Below are positions 44,297 to 53,758 of a DNA stretch of 64,000 nucleotides, piece by piece. The notes under the pieces were generated by a model that was not told the origin of the DNA, ran no database searches, and saw only the letters and a program-made list of their open reading frames with translations. The DNA lies in assembly GCF_017744015.1 (NCBI RefSeq), contig NZ_JAGHRA010000018.1, forward strand, positions 1 to 64,000. The letters are read 5' to 3'. This stretch comes from Paracoccus sp. R12_2. GTDB taxonomy: Bacteria; Pseudomonadota; Alphaproteobacteria; Rhodobacterales; Rhodobacteraceae. The position numbers were made by a program, and so were the translations under genes. Each line of letters starts with the position of its first letter. The first letter of the stretch is position 1.

Positions 44297-44986
44297 ATGT
44301 CTGACATCGAAGCGGTGATCTTCGACCTGGACGGATGTCTGGTGGACAGCGAGGTCCACTCGCTGGAGGTTCTGGCAGCCGAACTGGCCGACGCAGGCAT
44401 GGGTGAAATGACTGTTCAGCTTCTGCGAGAGCGGTTTCTGGGCGTCTCGATCGCCGCCATCATCGATCATGCCGTCCAGCGCAGCGGGCAGCCCCGCCCC
44501 GACGGTTTCGCCGAACGCTTCGAGGATCGATTGTTCCAACGGTTCCGCAGCCGGTTGCGCCTGATCGAGGGTGTACCCGAATTGCTGGAAACGCTGCGCG
44601 CCCGCGGCATTGCCACGGCCATCGCCACCGGCAGTTCGGTTCGGCGTCTGGCGGTGACGCTGGATTGCGTCGGATTGACGGACGACTTCAAGGGCACGGG
44701 CTTCAGCGCCGATCAGGTCGCACGCGGCAAACCGGCCCCGGACCTGTTCCTGCTGGCTGCAAATGGTCTGGGCGTGGCCCCCTATCGTTGTGCGGTGATG
44801 GAGGATTCGCCCCTTGGCGTCGCCGGTGCGATCAGCGCCGGGATGCGTCCGGTCGGCTTCGTCGGCGGCAGCCACCTGGACGGAATGCGCGACACGCATG
44901 CGGCTCGACTGCGTGACGCGGGCGCGTTCACCATCCGGGACGATGCCGCGAAGATGGCAGACGCGCTACTTGACGGCGCAATGTAG
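44297..44986 (+). CDS. HAD-superfamily phosphatase
   Basis: A 229-residue HAD-IA phosphatase. Motif I is VIFDLDGCLVDSEVHS, motif II ATGSS, motif III GKPAPD, motif IV MEDSPLGVAGA. It resembles sugar-phosphatase or beta-phosphoglucomutase-like members. GGAAGGACC precedes the start. It is 74 bases downstream of the CoA-transferase gene and may be independent. Confidence 0.87.
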   Translation: MSDIEAVIFDLDGCLVDSEVHSLEVLAAELADAGMGEMTVQLLRERFLGVSIAAIIDHAVQRSGQPRPDGFAERFEDRLFQRFRSRLRLIEGVPELLETLRARGIATAIATGSSVRRLAVTLDCVGLTDDFKGTGFSADQVARGKPAPDLFLLAANGLGVAPYRCAVMEDSPLGVAGAISAGMRPVGFVGGSHLDGMRDTHAARLRDAGAFTIRDDAAKMADALLDGAM

Positions 44987-45119
44987 CCCGCCCTTTGGCT
45001 CTGCCCGGAACCGGGTCAGCCGCCAGCCGTTGTGATCGCGAAGGCGTGAACGGTCTCCCGGTGTCATCCGGGCGGCACATGCCGCAGGAATGCAGGACAT
45101 TGGCAAACAGCGTTGTAAG

Positions 45120-47474
45120 ATGACAGTAACAAGACTTCGGATGACGGGCCTGCTGGTCCTGCTGACCTTCGTATTGAATTTTTTGGCCCCGGCCAGCTTG
45201 CTGGCGCAGACCGACGATGGTTCCGCAGAAACGACTGGCAGCACCGAAACCGACGTCGAGGCGCGAAGCAGTCTTGAGATTCTGCTGGAAGTCATCGAGG
45301 ATGATCAGGCACGGGCCGCGCTGGTCGAGGATCTGCGCGCAGCGCAGCAGCAGGCAGCGCCTCCGGTGGATGATCAGATCGTCGAGACGCTGGCCCCTGC
45401 CGACGCGGCCATACCACCCGAGGGGATGTCTTTCGGCCGCCGGATCGCCCTGATCACACAGGATGCGGCGCAGGATATCGCCTCGCGTGCAGGTGCGGTC
45501 TGGACGCAGCTTGGACAGGCATCCGATGCGTTTGACGGGCTCAGCGGAAATGAGGCCGGCGTGCTGATCGAGGCGCTGAGGGATCTGGCGTTGGTCATCG
45601 TGGTGACCGTGGCTGTCTTCGTGGCGCTGCGGCGGGCGGGCAAGGCGGTCTATGCCAGAATGGGGGCGACGGCGCGCGACAGCGGCGTGGTCAGAACGAT
45701 TTTTCTGTTCATCGCCTCGGCGCTGATGGACGCGCTGATCGTGATCGTCGCCTGGGGCGTCGGCTACCTGATCGCGACCATGCTGCTTGGCGATGTCGGC
45801 AGTATTGGCATCCGACAGACGCTGTATCTGAATGCGTTCCTGCTGGTCGAGATGGCCAAGGTCGTCGTCCGGCTGGTGCTGTCGCCATCCGCGCATAATC
45901 TGCGGCCGCTTCCGATCTCGGATATGGCGGCGCGTTATCTGACGCGGCGAGTCAATCTTATGGTCGGGCTTGTCGGCTATGGTCAGTTGCTGGTCGTGCC
46001 GATCCTGAATGCCAATGTCTCGATGGAGGCAGGGCGCGCGGTGTCGGCGCTGATCGCGCTGACGGTGGTGGGCATTGCGATCTGGCTGGTGCTGCGCAAT
46101 CGCCGGCCAGTGGCCGACTGGCTGGAGGGCGGCGGGCAGACCGATGCACGCCGCGCCACGACACCGCACGGCTTCGCCGAACCCGGTCACGATCAGGATC
46201 TGCATCCAGACTGCGGCGAGCCGATTTCGGGTCGCAGGAAGCGTGGGCTTTTCCATGCGCTGGTACGGAACTGGCATCTGCCGGTGCTGCTGTATCTGCT
46301 GGTCATGCTGGTCTTGGTGTTGATCCAGCCCGGCGACGCGGCATTCCGGTCGCTGCTGAATTCGGGTCAGGTTCTGGTCGCGGCGCTGGTCGGCATGACC
46401 CTGTCGGGCATCCTGACGCGCGTGATCGTCGGCGGGGTTCACCTGCCGGAAAACGTGAATGCGCGCCTGCCGTTGCTGGAACGGCGGTTGAACACCTTCG
46501 TGCCGAAGGCGCTGTTCGTGCTGCGGCTGGTGATCTTCGCGCTGGTCTTGATCTTCGCGCTGAACGCGATCAACATCATCGATCTGCGCGAATGGATGGC
46601 CAGCCGGATCGGCGTCCAGCTGACCGGCACGATCTTCTCGGTCGCGGCCATCCTGATGATGGCATTCCTGGTCTGGGTCGCACTGACCTCGTGGGTGGAT
46701 TACCGGCTGAATCCGGAATTCGGCTCGGTCGCCACCTCGCGGGAACAGACCCTGCTGTCGCTGCTGCGAAATGCCGCCACAATCGCCCTTCTGGTCGTGA
46801 CCCTGATGTTCGTGCTGGCCGAGATCGGCCTCGACATCGCGCCCCTCTTGGCATCTGCGGGGGTGCTGGGTCTGGCAATCGGCTTTGGCGCGCAAAAGAT
46901 GGTGCAGGACATCATCACCGGCATCTTCATCCAGTTCGAGAACGCGATGAATGTCGGCGACGTGGTCACGGTCGGCGGAACGACCGGCACGGTCGAACGC
47001 CTGACGATCCGTTCGGTCAGTCTTCGCGATCTGGCGGGCGCGTTCCACGTCATTCCGTTTTCATCGGTGGACATGGTCACGAATTATGTCCGCGAGTTCG
47101 GCTATTTCGTCTGCGACATGGGCGTGGCCTATCGCGAGAATATCGCCGAGGTGAAGCAGGCGATGCTGGATGCATTCGAAAGGCTGCGGTCAGATCCCGA
47201 TCAGTCCGCGCTGATCCTGGGCGATCTGGAATGGTTCGGCATCAATTCGTTCGGCGACAGCGCAGTGGTGGTCCGGGCCCGGATCAAATGCGTTCCCGGA
47301 TCGCAATGGGGCGTCGGGCGTGCCTATAACGGCCTGCTGAAAGAGATCTTCGACGACCGCGATATCGAGATCCCGTTCCCGCATCAGACCATCTATCTGG
47401 GCGAATCCAAGCAAGGCACGACACAACCCATCCGCATCGCGGCAGAGGACGGCTCGACACCCTCGACGGCATGA
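45120..47474 (+). CDS. Large MscS-family mechanosensitive channel
   Basis: About 784 residues. A signal peptide (RLRMTGLLVLLTFVLNFLAPASLLA) is followed by a soluble acidic region, then about ten membrane helices. The MscS core follows: IAPLLASAGVLGLAIGFGAQKMVQDIITGIFIQFENAMNVGDVVTV (pore helix and beta domain) and a cytoplasmic C-terminus with NYVREFGYFVCDMGVAY. It belongs to the larger YbdG/MscM-like members that release solutes on osmotic downshock. The start could also be ATG 45090; 45120 gives the better signal peptide. It is on the plus strand and convergent with the kinase gene. Confidence 0.88.
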   Translation: MTVTRLRMTGLLVLLTFVLNFLAPASLLAQTDDGSAETTGSTETDVEARSSLEILLEVIEDDQARAALVEDLRAAQQQAAPPVDDQIVETLAPADAAIPPEGMSFGRRIALITQDAAQDIASRAGAVWTQLGQASDAFDGLSGNEAGVLIEALRDLALVIVVTVAVFVALRRAGKAVYARMGATARDSGVVRTIFLFIASALMDALIVIVAWGVGYLIATMLLGDVGSIGIRQTLYLNAFLLVEMAKVVVRLVLSPSAHNLRPLPISDMAARYLTRRVNLMVGLVGYGQLLVVPILNANVSMEAGRAVSALIALTVVGIAIWLVLRNRRPVADWLEGGGQTDARRATTPHGFAEPGHDQDLHPDCGEPISGRRKRGLFHALVRNWHLPVLLYLLVMLVLVLIQPGDAAFRSLLNSGQVLVAALVGMTLSGILTRVIVGGVHLPENVNARLPLLERRLNTFVPKALFVLRLVIFALVLIFALNAINIIDLREWMASRIGVQLTGTIFSVAAILMMAFLVWVALTSWVDYRLNPEFGSVATSREQTLLSLLRNAATIALLVVTLMFVLAEIGLDIAPLLASAGVLGLAIGFGAQKMVQDIITGIFIQFENAMNVGDVVTVGGTTGTVERLTIRSVSLRDLAGAFHVIPFSSVDMVTNYVREFGYFVCDMGVAYRENIAEVKQAMLDAFERLRSDPDQSALILGDLEWFGINSFGDSAVVVRARIKCVPGSQWGVGRAYNGLLKEIFDDRDIEIPFPHQTIYLGESKQGTTQPIRIAAEDGSTPSTA

Positions 47475-47503
47475 CATCGGTCAGTTCGGCGTGGCAGCCG
47501 CGA

Positions 47504-49777
47504 TCAGTCCGCGATATCGATGGGCAGGCTGGCCTGACGGTCATTGCCGATCGCCGGCATGATCGCGCGCGCCAGCGTCGCGGGCGATATGGGCTTGTGC
47601 AGGATCTGGATGCTGCGGCTCGCGGCCTCTTGCTGAAGCGCGTCCGAGCGGTTCGCGGTCATCAGGCATTGCACCGACGTCGCCGGAAGCAGACCGGCCA
47701 GACCGGTCAAGCATGCAATTCCGTCCATGCCGGAACCAAGCTGGTAATCCACAAGGCAAAGATCCGGCTCGACCCCGGTTTCCTCGATCAAGGCAATCGC
47801 GTCTTCGCCGGACGAAACGTCCAGCACGTCGATGCCCCATTGTTCCAGCAGTTGCGACAGCGCCAGCGTCATCTCGGCGTCGTTTTCCACGATCAGAGCG
47901 GTCAGGTCGGCCACGCGGTCCTGCGCTGGGGGCTGTGCGGGATGGCCGGCCGCCGCGCAAAGATCGCCCTGTCGGGTCGAAGCCACCTCGACCGAGAAGG
48001 TCGAGCCCCGCCCGGCCGCCGACCTCAGGTCCAGCCGGTGACCCAACAAGGCGGCAGCGCGGTCGACGATCGCCAACCCCAGACCAAGCCCTTCGGCGGC
48101 GGATGCCTTGGCGTCCAGACGTTTGAACTCGGTGAAGATCACCTGCTGATCCTCGTCCGCGATGCCGCGGCCGCTGTCGCGAACCTGGATCAGCTGGCTG
48201 TGGTGCCGGTCTCGGGCCGCGACCAGGATGCGCCCGGTATCGCTGTAGCGGATCGCGTTCGAGATCAGGTTCTGCAGGATGCGCCGCAGATAGATCCGGT
48301 CCGAAACCACGGTCGCGCGGGTCGGCCGGAAGACTAGCTGCAGCCCCTTCTGTTCGGCCAGTGGCGTGAAATCCTCGCGCAGTTGATCAAACAGCGGCCC
48401 CAGCGAGATGGGCTCGATGGTCAGCGCCGCCTGCCCCGCCTCAAGGCGCGAAATGTCCAGCAGCGCCTCCAGCAGCGCGCCGACCGAATCAAGAGAACGC
48501 TGGGTCTTTTCCAGTCTTGCGCGATGGCGCGGGTCGTCGATGTCCTCGATCAGAGACCCCACATACAGCGTGGCTGCGGACAGCGGCTGCATCAGATCAT
48601 GGCCCACCGCCGCAACGAACCGGACCCGTGATGCATTTGCGCGCTCTGCCCGCGCCAGCGCGTCTTCCAGTTCCAGCGTGCGTTCGGTCACGCGCGCCTC
48701 CAGCGTCTCGTTTGCCCGGCGGATCTGCTGCATCGCCTCGCGGTGTTCGGTGATGTCGTCGATCGACATCACGAAGCCACCGTCGGGAATCTCCTGCGCA
48801 AAGATGGCAAAGCTGCGGCCGCCGCCTTCGCGCCGCAATTCGACCTGAAAGCTGGTCTTGCGTCGGACAGAACGGACCCAGTCGGCCAGCATGTTCGCCC
48901 CGCGATGCGGGGGAAAGGCGAAGTGCGTGCGCAATTGCTTCCACATCTCATCGAAATGCGTGCCGGTGCGCAGCCGGGCCCGCGGCAGGGCCAGCATTTC
49001 CGCCAGATTGGCGTTCCAGCCCAACAGCCGCAGGCGGCCATCGAAGATGCACACACCCAAGGGCACATGATCCAGTGTCGCCTGCAGGATCCGGGCCTGA
49101 TCATCCAGCATTCGGCCACGCTCTTCGCGTTCGGACCGGATCAGCTGTGTCACCTCGGTCTGGATGATCGCGGTGCTGCCATCCGCAGTGCGTTGTTCCG
49201 AAACCTGCACCCAACGTCCCTCGGCCATCTGCTGGGTCAGCATGAAATGCCGTTCGCTGTGGCGCTGACGCCGCATCGCGATCCAGTCATCGCGGCTCAT
49301 CCCCTCGGGCATGACCAGATGCCGCGATCCGGCGGCCAGCCGCAGATAGTCATCAAAGCGCAGCCCCGGCCTCAGCCCGTCCACGATATCCGGCAGCAGC
49401 GCGTTGAAGCGCGAATTGCACATGATCAGCACATCCGACGCGTCGAACAGGGCAAATCCCTCTTGCACCGCCTCGATCGCATTGGCCATGTTCTGGCGGG
49501 CGATATCCTTGTCGCGCCACGCATCGGCCAGCCGCGCATTCGAGGCATTCAGCAGATCCAGCGCATGTTCCAGTTCGCGCGTGCGGGCGCGCACCTCGTC
49601 CTCCAGCACGGCGGCGCGCTGGAACTGGGCATAACCGACGCCGTTGTCATCGGGCAGGTTCTCAACATGGCGGATCAGGGACTGGGTGATGCGCGCCAGC
49701 TTCTCATGACGTCTTGCAAGATCGTCGCAGGGCGACATCATCCGGTCGATATCCGCAGGCAGGCGGGGTTCCGTCAT
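47504..49777 (-). CDS. PAS-domain hybrid histidine kinase (NahK-like)
   Basis: A 757-residue hybrid kinase. A coiled-coil N-terminus (about 50-100) leads to two PAS-like domains (about 100-215 and 230-345), a HisKA domain with phospho-acceptor His393 in AVGHDLMQPLS, a HATPase domain (NLISNAIRYS; VRDSGRGIA; GLGLGLAIVDR) and a receiver domain with Asp677 in LCLVDYQLG. No membrane segment is seen, so it is cytoplasmic. The layout and the overlapping FIST gene upstream match NahK/NosP systems that sense nitric oxide and affect biofilm. The pairing is by analogy. Confidence 0.9.
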   Translation of the reverse strand: MTEPRLPADIDRMMSPCDDLARRHEKLARITQSLIRHVENLPDDNGVGYAQFQRAAVLEDEVRARTRELEHALDLLNASNARLADAWRDKDIARQNMANAIEAVQEGFALFDASDVLIMCNSRFNALLPDIVDGLRPGLRFDDYLRLAAGSRHLVMPEGMSRDDWIAMRRQRHSERHFMLTQQMAEGRWVQVSEQRTADGSTAIIQTEVTQLIRSEREERGRMLDDQARILQATLDHVPLGVCIFDGRLRLLGWNANLAEMLALPRARLRTGTHFDEMWKQLRTHFAFPPHRGANMLADWVRSVRRKTSFQVELRREGGGRSFAIFAQEIPDGGFVMSIDDITEHREAMQQIRRANETLEARVTERTLELEDALARAERANASRVRFVAAVGHDLMQPLSAATLYVGSLIEDIDDPRHRARLEKTQRSLDSVGALLEALLDISRLEAGQAALTIEPISLGPLFDQLREDFTPLAEQKGLQLVFRPTRATVVSDRIYLRRILQNLISNAIRYSDTGRILVAARDRHHSQLIQVRDSGRGIADEDQQVIFTEFKRLDAKASAAEGLGLGLAIVDRAAALLGHRLDLRSAAGRGSTFSVEVASTRQGDLCAAAGHPAQPPAQDRVADLTALIVENDAEMTLALSQLLEQWGIDVLDVSSGEDAIALIEETGVEPDLCLVDYQLGSGMDGIACLTGLAGLLPATSVQCLMTANRSDALQQEAASRSIQILHKPISPATLARAIMPAIGNDRQASLPIDIAD

Positions 49778-50901
49778 CGGCCGTCATCCAGATCGTAGAA
49801 CGCCACGCCGGTAAAGGTCTGGTTGACATGCATGCTGCCGAACTGTTCGCCATAGGTCGAAAACCCGGCGACCCGATGTTCGCGCAGGATGCGCGAGACC
49901 TCGGACACCAGCTGCCGGCTTTCCGCGTCGATGCGCCGAAAGATACAGTCAAAGGCCAGCATCATGCCGGGTTCACGTTCGGCGCGCATCTGCGCCAGCG
50001 CGGTGTCGAGATGCGCGGCGATGCTGCTTTCCTCGGACAGGGTCAGGACCATGCCTTCGGCCACGGCGCCGAAAAAGATCAGCGCGTTGTCCGGTCCCAC
50101 CCCACGGATCGAGCGGACATGATGTCGCCCGCCCGCCCGCACCAGAACGGGGCGGGTCGCAAAGACAACGCTGCCCAGGCTTTCGACCGGCACCGACAGA
50201 AGCCTGGCATATTCCAGTGCCGCCGGTTCATCGTTGATGCGCAGGACCGCGCGGCTTTGCGGATCGGCGGCGGTGACAACCATCTGCGTGCGCGAGGGCC
50301 GCGTCGAATCCAACGAAAAGGTCTGCAACGGCGCGCGTGCGCGCAACAGGCACAATACCGCCGCACGATCATGTGCGGCGCCGCGCGCAAAGATCTGGGT
50401 CTGCTTGAACCGACGCCCGTCCCCGGCCGAACCGCCGATCACGGGAACCGGCCCAAGCCCCCCCGCCAGCGAGGCGATCAGCGATTCCTCGTGCCCTGAC
50501 ACGCCGTCCACCATGAGGATACCCAACTCATGCGGGAAATCCTCGGCCCTGCGATGCAGGTTCTGGCGCGCGGTCTGCAGCTGCGCCACGACGACCCGAG
50601 AATCGACTTCATCCAGCGGATCGATCAACACCGTCTCGACCGCAAAGGCTGCGGCTGGAAATGCGACCGCGACGATCCGCCCCTCGGCATAGCCATCCTC
50701 GCACAGCTCTCCGGCGGTGGTGCATCCGGAGATCTCGGCCTGAGGGAACAGACTGCCGGCGCGATGCAGTATACCCGAAGGATCGGCCTGCGACGCCGCA
50801 AAGATCAGAACCAGAGCGAAGGGGCCTTGGCCAAGATCAGCGGCCAGGCTGCGGACAGGATCTGGATTATCGGCCGGGACGGACGCGCGAACCGGAATCA
50901 T
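49774..50901 (-). CDS. FIST-domain sensor protein (NosP-like)
   Basis: About 375 residues with a FIST_N domain (FALVLIFAASQADPSGILHRAGSLFPQAEISGCTTAGELCEDGY; VIGGSAGDGRRFKQTQIF) and a C-terminal FIST_C domain (VNQTFTGVAFYDLDDGR). FIST proteins are sensory; NosP members bind heme and nitric oxide and inhibit the partner kinase. The gene overlaps the kinase start by four bases (ATGA). ATG 50901 is chosen; an in-frame GTG at 50916 is possible. Heme ligands cannot be fixed from sequence alone. Confidence 0.85.
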   Translation of the reverse strand: MIPVRASVPADNPDPVRSLAADLGQGPFALVLIFAASQADPSGILHRAGSLFPQAEISGCTTAGELCEDGYAEGRIVAVAFPAAAFAVETVLIDPLDEVDSRVVVAQLQTARQNLHRRAEDFPHELGILMVDGVSGHEESLIASLAGGLGPVPVIGGSAGDGRRFKQTQIFARGAAHDRAAVLCLLRARAPLQTFSLDSTRPSRTQMVVTAADPQSRAVLRINDEPAALEYARLLSVPVESLGSVVFATRPVLVRAGGRHHVRSIRGVGPDNALIFFGAVAEGMVLTLSEESSIAAHLDTALAQMRAEREPGMMLAFDCIFRRIDAESRQLVSEVSRILREHRVAGFSTYGEQFGSMHVNQTFTGVAFYDLDDGR

Positions 50902-50931
50902 CGTCCGACGTTCCACGCCGTATCGGGGGTG

Positions 50932-51642
50932 CTATGAAGTTCCTCCTGCATCGGAAAGCTGTCCCGTCATCGTTGCGTCGCGCGCCAGCAGGACAGCCTG
51001 TGTGCGCGACGAGACCCCCAATTTGCGCATGATTGCCGTGACATGCGCCATGACCGTCGTCTCGGCGATCGACAGTTCGTAGGCTATTTGCTTATTCATC
51101 ATGCCGTCACAGATCAAATCAAGAATCTTCGCCTGCTGCCGGGTCAGTTGGGACAGGCTGCGGATCGCCCTGTCCATGTTGTCGGGCGCCATCGCACCGG
51201 GTTCCCGATCACAGGGCAGGTCCGGCGCATAGACCTCGCCCGCCGCCAAGGACTGAAAAGCGGCGCGAAACACCTCGCGCCGGGAATGCTTGGGCACGAA
51301 TCCGGCCGCCCCCGCCGCCAGCGACGCCCGGATTACCCGCGTCTCGTTCACGGACGTCACCAACAAGATCGGGATCTCGGGCGCGATTCGGCGCAGGGCA
51401 ACCAGGCCTTCCAAACCATCGACATCGGGCAGGTTCAGATCCAGCAGGATTACGTCGAAGTCACGCCCATCCTCAAGAAACTGAGCAGCCTGCGCCAGAC
51501 TTTCGGCATGGGTCACACGCTCGATCCCGGACACGGATTGCAGCGTCATCGCAAGTGCGTCACCGAACAGCGGATGATCCTCGACGATCAGCGCGGTACG
51601 GAAGACCGGCTTTGTGCCGCTACGGAACAGCCTGTCGGACAT
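50932..51642 (-). CDS. NarL/LuxR-type response regulator
   Basis: A 236-residue response regulator. The receiver domain has TALIVEDHPLFGDAL with the acidic pocket, phospho-acceptor Asp68 in VILLDLNLPD, and Lys in GFVPKHSR. A GerE-type HTH follows (LTRQQAKILDLICDGMMNKQIAYELSIAETTVMAHV). It lies just upstream of the FIST and kinase genes, in the same direction, and is the probable output of that kinase. Its targets are unknown. Confidence 0.92.
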   Translation of the reverse strand: MSDRLFRSGTKPVFRTALIVEDHPLFGDALAMTLQSVSGIERVTHAESLAQAAQFLEDGRDFDVILLDLNLPDVDGLEGLVALRRIAPEIPILLVTSVNETRVIRASLAAGAAGFVPKHSRREVFRAAFQSLAAGEVYAPDLPCDREPGAMAPDNMDRAIRSLSQLTRQQAKILDLICDGMMNKQIAYELSIAETTVMAHVTAIMRKLGVSSRTQAVLLARDATMTGQLSDAGGTS

Positions 51643-51748
51643 GGATACACCTCGCAGCGAAGAACCATCCCCTGCAGCTTAGGTCGTATTTGCGTTCAGG
51701 CCGACCTGTAAATTGGTCGCATGGACGGCGACAGACAGCATGGTCCGA

Positions 51749-52192
51749 TCAGTCGCCTGCGGCAGCCGTTGCAAAGCCGCGCAGTGCCTGTTCCATCTTG
51801 TCCAGGTAGGGCGCGTCGTCGTCCAGATCCAGATCGTCGAACATGTCCTCGGGTTCCTGCCACAGGATCTGGGTCTGGTCGCCGTCGCGATAGACCAGCA
51901 TCTTCATCGGCAGATACAGCCCGGCGCGTATGTCCTGCTGCATCGGCTGGCTGCCCAGTTTGGGGTTACCGAAGATCAGCACCTGTGAATCGGCCATCTC
52001 CATCCCCGCGTCGCTTGCGCCCTTTGCGTGATCGACGCGGGCAAACACCGTCGCCCCAGCATCCGCGACGGCGGCCTCTAGCCTGTCCATCACTTCGGCG
52101 ACAGGACGCTGGGTCGCGACACTTTCCGTATCGGCTTGTGCGGGCAGCGCCATAAGGGCGGCTGCGACGGCGGTCGGAAACAGGCGGGACAT
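51749..52192 (-). CDS. Exported DUF302 domain protein
   Basis: About 147 residues. The signal peptide MSRLFPTAVAAALMALPAQA is followed by a DUF302 domain (VAEVMDRLEAAVADAGATVFARVDHAKGA; LIFGNPKLGSQPMQQDIRAGLYLPMKMLVY). The tail is acidic (EDMFDDLDLDDDAPYL). DUF302 function is not settled. CAAGGAGATATCGAC precedes ATG 52192, so the longer upstream frame is not used. Confidence 0.85.
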   Translation of the reverse strand: MSRLFPTAVAAALMALPAQADTESVATQRPVAEVMDRLEAAVADAGATVFARVDHAKGASDAGMEMADSQVLIFGNPKLGSQPMQQDIRAGLYLPMKMLVYRDGDQTQILWQEPEDMFDDLDLDDDAPYLDKMEQALRGFATAAAGD

Positions 52193-52262
52193 GTCGATAT
52201 CTCCTTGCTGATGGCGGGTCGCTGACCAACGATATTGTGGGGAACTGGTTCCCGTCCCGCTG

Positions 52263-52595
52263 TCACTCTTGATGCGCGGATTGCGGCAGCCGCATCCCCT
52301 GGCGCAGCGGGACATGCGGTGCATCGATTCCCAACTCCTCCAGGAACGATACCAGCCCGTTGATCGTCTTGAAGCTTCGCATGTCGGCCAAGTTCCGCGC
52401 GGTCACCAGACGGCGCAGCTGGTCGCCATCCGGCGAGATCGCGCAAATGACCCATTGCCCGAAATAGTTGGCGTGACGTTTCTGCGCCGACGCCAGGCAA
52501 GTGATCTCGATTCGCCAGCCCTGCCCTACCAGATGGCGAAAACGATCCTCGGTCACCGCGTCAGACTGGTTTTCCGGAAATGTCGATTGCACCAA
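52263..52595 (-). CDS. Small hypothetical protein
   Basis: A 110-residue protein starting at GTG 52595, with AGAGGA about ten bases upstream. I do not recognise a family. It is soluble, has WVICAISPDGDQLRRLVTARN (beta-strand-like) and ends with SFKTINGLVSFLEELGI, a plausible helix. It lies between the DUF302 and luxI genes in the same direction. It could be a quorum-sensing-linked gene, but that rests only on position. Confidence 0.5.
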   Translation of the reverse strand: MVQSTFPENQSDAVTEDRFRHLVGQGWRIEITCLASAQKRHANYFGQWVICAISPDGDQLRRLVTARNLADMRSFKTINGLVSFLEELGIDAPHVPLRQGMRLPQSAHQE

Positions 52596-52766
52596 CGAAG
52601 ATCCTCTGCGACCGAATCCGCTTCGTCCGCAAGCCGTATCATTGATGCAAAACGGAAAAATTCCGTCAAGGCAAAATCGACCGCCACGCCATCGGCGACT
52701 GTGCGACGCCCATGACCGACCAGCAATTCGGCAAAACTGCGCCGTCAGATCGCCCTGCGCGAAGGC

Positions 52767-53399
52767 CTAGTGATGCATGTGCGGCTGCGGCGCAGACGGC
52801 TGAGGTCGCCCGACGGGGGCGCGCACGGGACAGGCAAAGGCAAGAAACCGGCCGTCATCATTGCGCACGACATCGCCAAGCGGTTCAGGCGTCCATCCAA
52901 GTCGCGATGCCATGCGCAAAAACGCCGGGGGACCCAGAAACAGGCAGTCGGTCGCGCCGATCCGGTGCAGGTAACCGTTGGCAGCTTCCAGAATTTGTTC
53001 GGCCAGCCCCGACCGATGGACTGCGGCAAAGCGGGTCAGTTCCCAGCACTTCGGGTCTGTGGGCGGCGCATCGTAGCACAGATGATGCGGCATTCCCGGC
53101 AATAAACCCAGATGTGCATCCCTGATCATGTAAGAATAACTGACCTTTCCTTTCCCGAACAGCTTGTCGGTCCGCTTCAGCCGCGCGCCGCCCAGAACCT
53201 CACCATCCTCATGGGCGATCACATAGGCGGTGTCGAAGGTATCGTATTGCTCGAACTCGATCCCTTCCGCGTGATGCAGTGGCCAGCACATCTGGTCCAC
53301 GAAAATTTTCTTGCGGAACTCGAAGAACTTGGCAACCAGGTCGAACCGGTCCATGTCAAATGGCAGGACGAGAACATCGACCCGCAAGGTGGAATTCAT
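52767..53399 (-). CDS. Acyl-homoserine-lactone synthase (LuxI family)
   Basis: A 210-residue LuxI-type synthase. Family residues are in place: Arg29, Phe33 and Trp39 in FRKKIFVDQMCW, the acidic cluster in EFEQYDTFDTAYVI, Arg73 in GGARLKRT, and Glu120/Arg123 in CWELTRFA. It makes an acyl-homoserine lactone signal from S-adenosylmethionine and an acyl carrier. GAGGTAAAAG precedes the ATG. It follows the small gene at 53417 with a 17-base gap and is divergent from luxR. Confidence 0.93.
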   Translation of the reverse strand: MNSTLRVDVLVLPFDMDRFDLVAKFFEFRKKIFVDQMCWPLHHAEGIEFEQYDTFDTAYVIAHEDGEVLGGARLKRTDKLFGKGKVSYSYMIRDAHLGLLPGMPHHLCYDAPPTDPKCWELTRFAAVHRSGLAEQILEAANGYLHRIGATDCLFLGPPAFLRMASRLGWTPEPLGDVVRNDDGRFLAFACPVRAPVGRPQPSAPQPHMHH

Positions 53400-53416
53400 C
53401 TTTTACCTCAGAAATG

Positions 53417-53626
53417 TTAGTGCTTGAGAAAATCGGGAAGCTTGGCAAGCCCAAGGAACTGGCGGCCGCCGGTGATGCGGTTGGGCAACCAAAGCCCCCC
53501 CTCGCGCACCTCGACAGTCAGGACACCGTCATCGGCGTATGCATCGAAATATTCCAGCATCGTTTCGACCATGTCCCTGCTGAACTCAGCGTTTGCCAGC
53601 TTCCGTTCGTTGAACGCTGTTACCAT
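53417..53626 (-). CDS. Small protein between luxI and luxR
   Basis: 69 residues from ATG 53626, with GGAGAG six bases upstream; ATG 53638 would add four residues. The sequence (VTAFNERKLANAEFSRDMVETMLEYFDAYADDG, then LTVEVREGGLWLPNRITGG) is soluble and slightly acidic. I do not recognise the family. It is first in an operon with luxI, sharing the promoter gap with luxR. A role in quorum-sensing control is possible. Confidence 0.65.
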   Translation of the reverse strand: MVTAFNERKLANAEFSRDMVETMLEYFDAYADDGVLTVEVREGGLWLPNRITGGRQFLGLAKLPDFLKH

Positions 53627-53711
53627 CTGACTCTCCATACTGGTGTAAGGGCACTAAAAACGCGTAAAAGGACGCTGTCGCGGACAAAATTGCAAAAGTG
53701 ACTTCTGGGCA

Positions 53712-53725
53712 TATCCCATAAGCTA
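53712..53725. promoter_or_regulatory. Repeated motif in luxR promoter region
   Basis: TATCCCATAAGCTA lies in the luxR/luxI-side gap, and its left part overlaps the palindrome TGGGCATATCCCA. A 13-of-14 match, TATCCCAAAAGCTA, recurs at 54410-54423 just after luxR. It might be a LuxR-type binding site, but it does not resemble a classic lux box. Confidence 0.35.
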
Positions 53726-53758
53726 CTTTGCCCATCACATGAGCGCGAGGAGGCGGAA

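Noticed and set aside
44928-47048. A 706-codon open frame on the minus strand
   Set aside because: It is antisense to the MscS channel gene and is rich in Gln, Arg, His and Asp, typical of a reverse-strand shadow.
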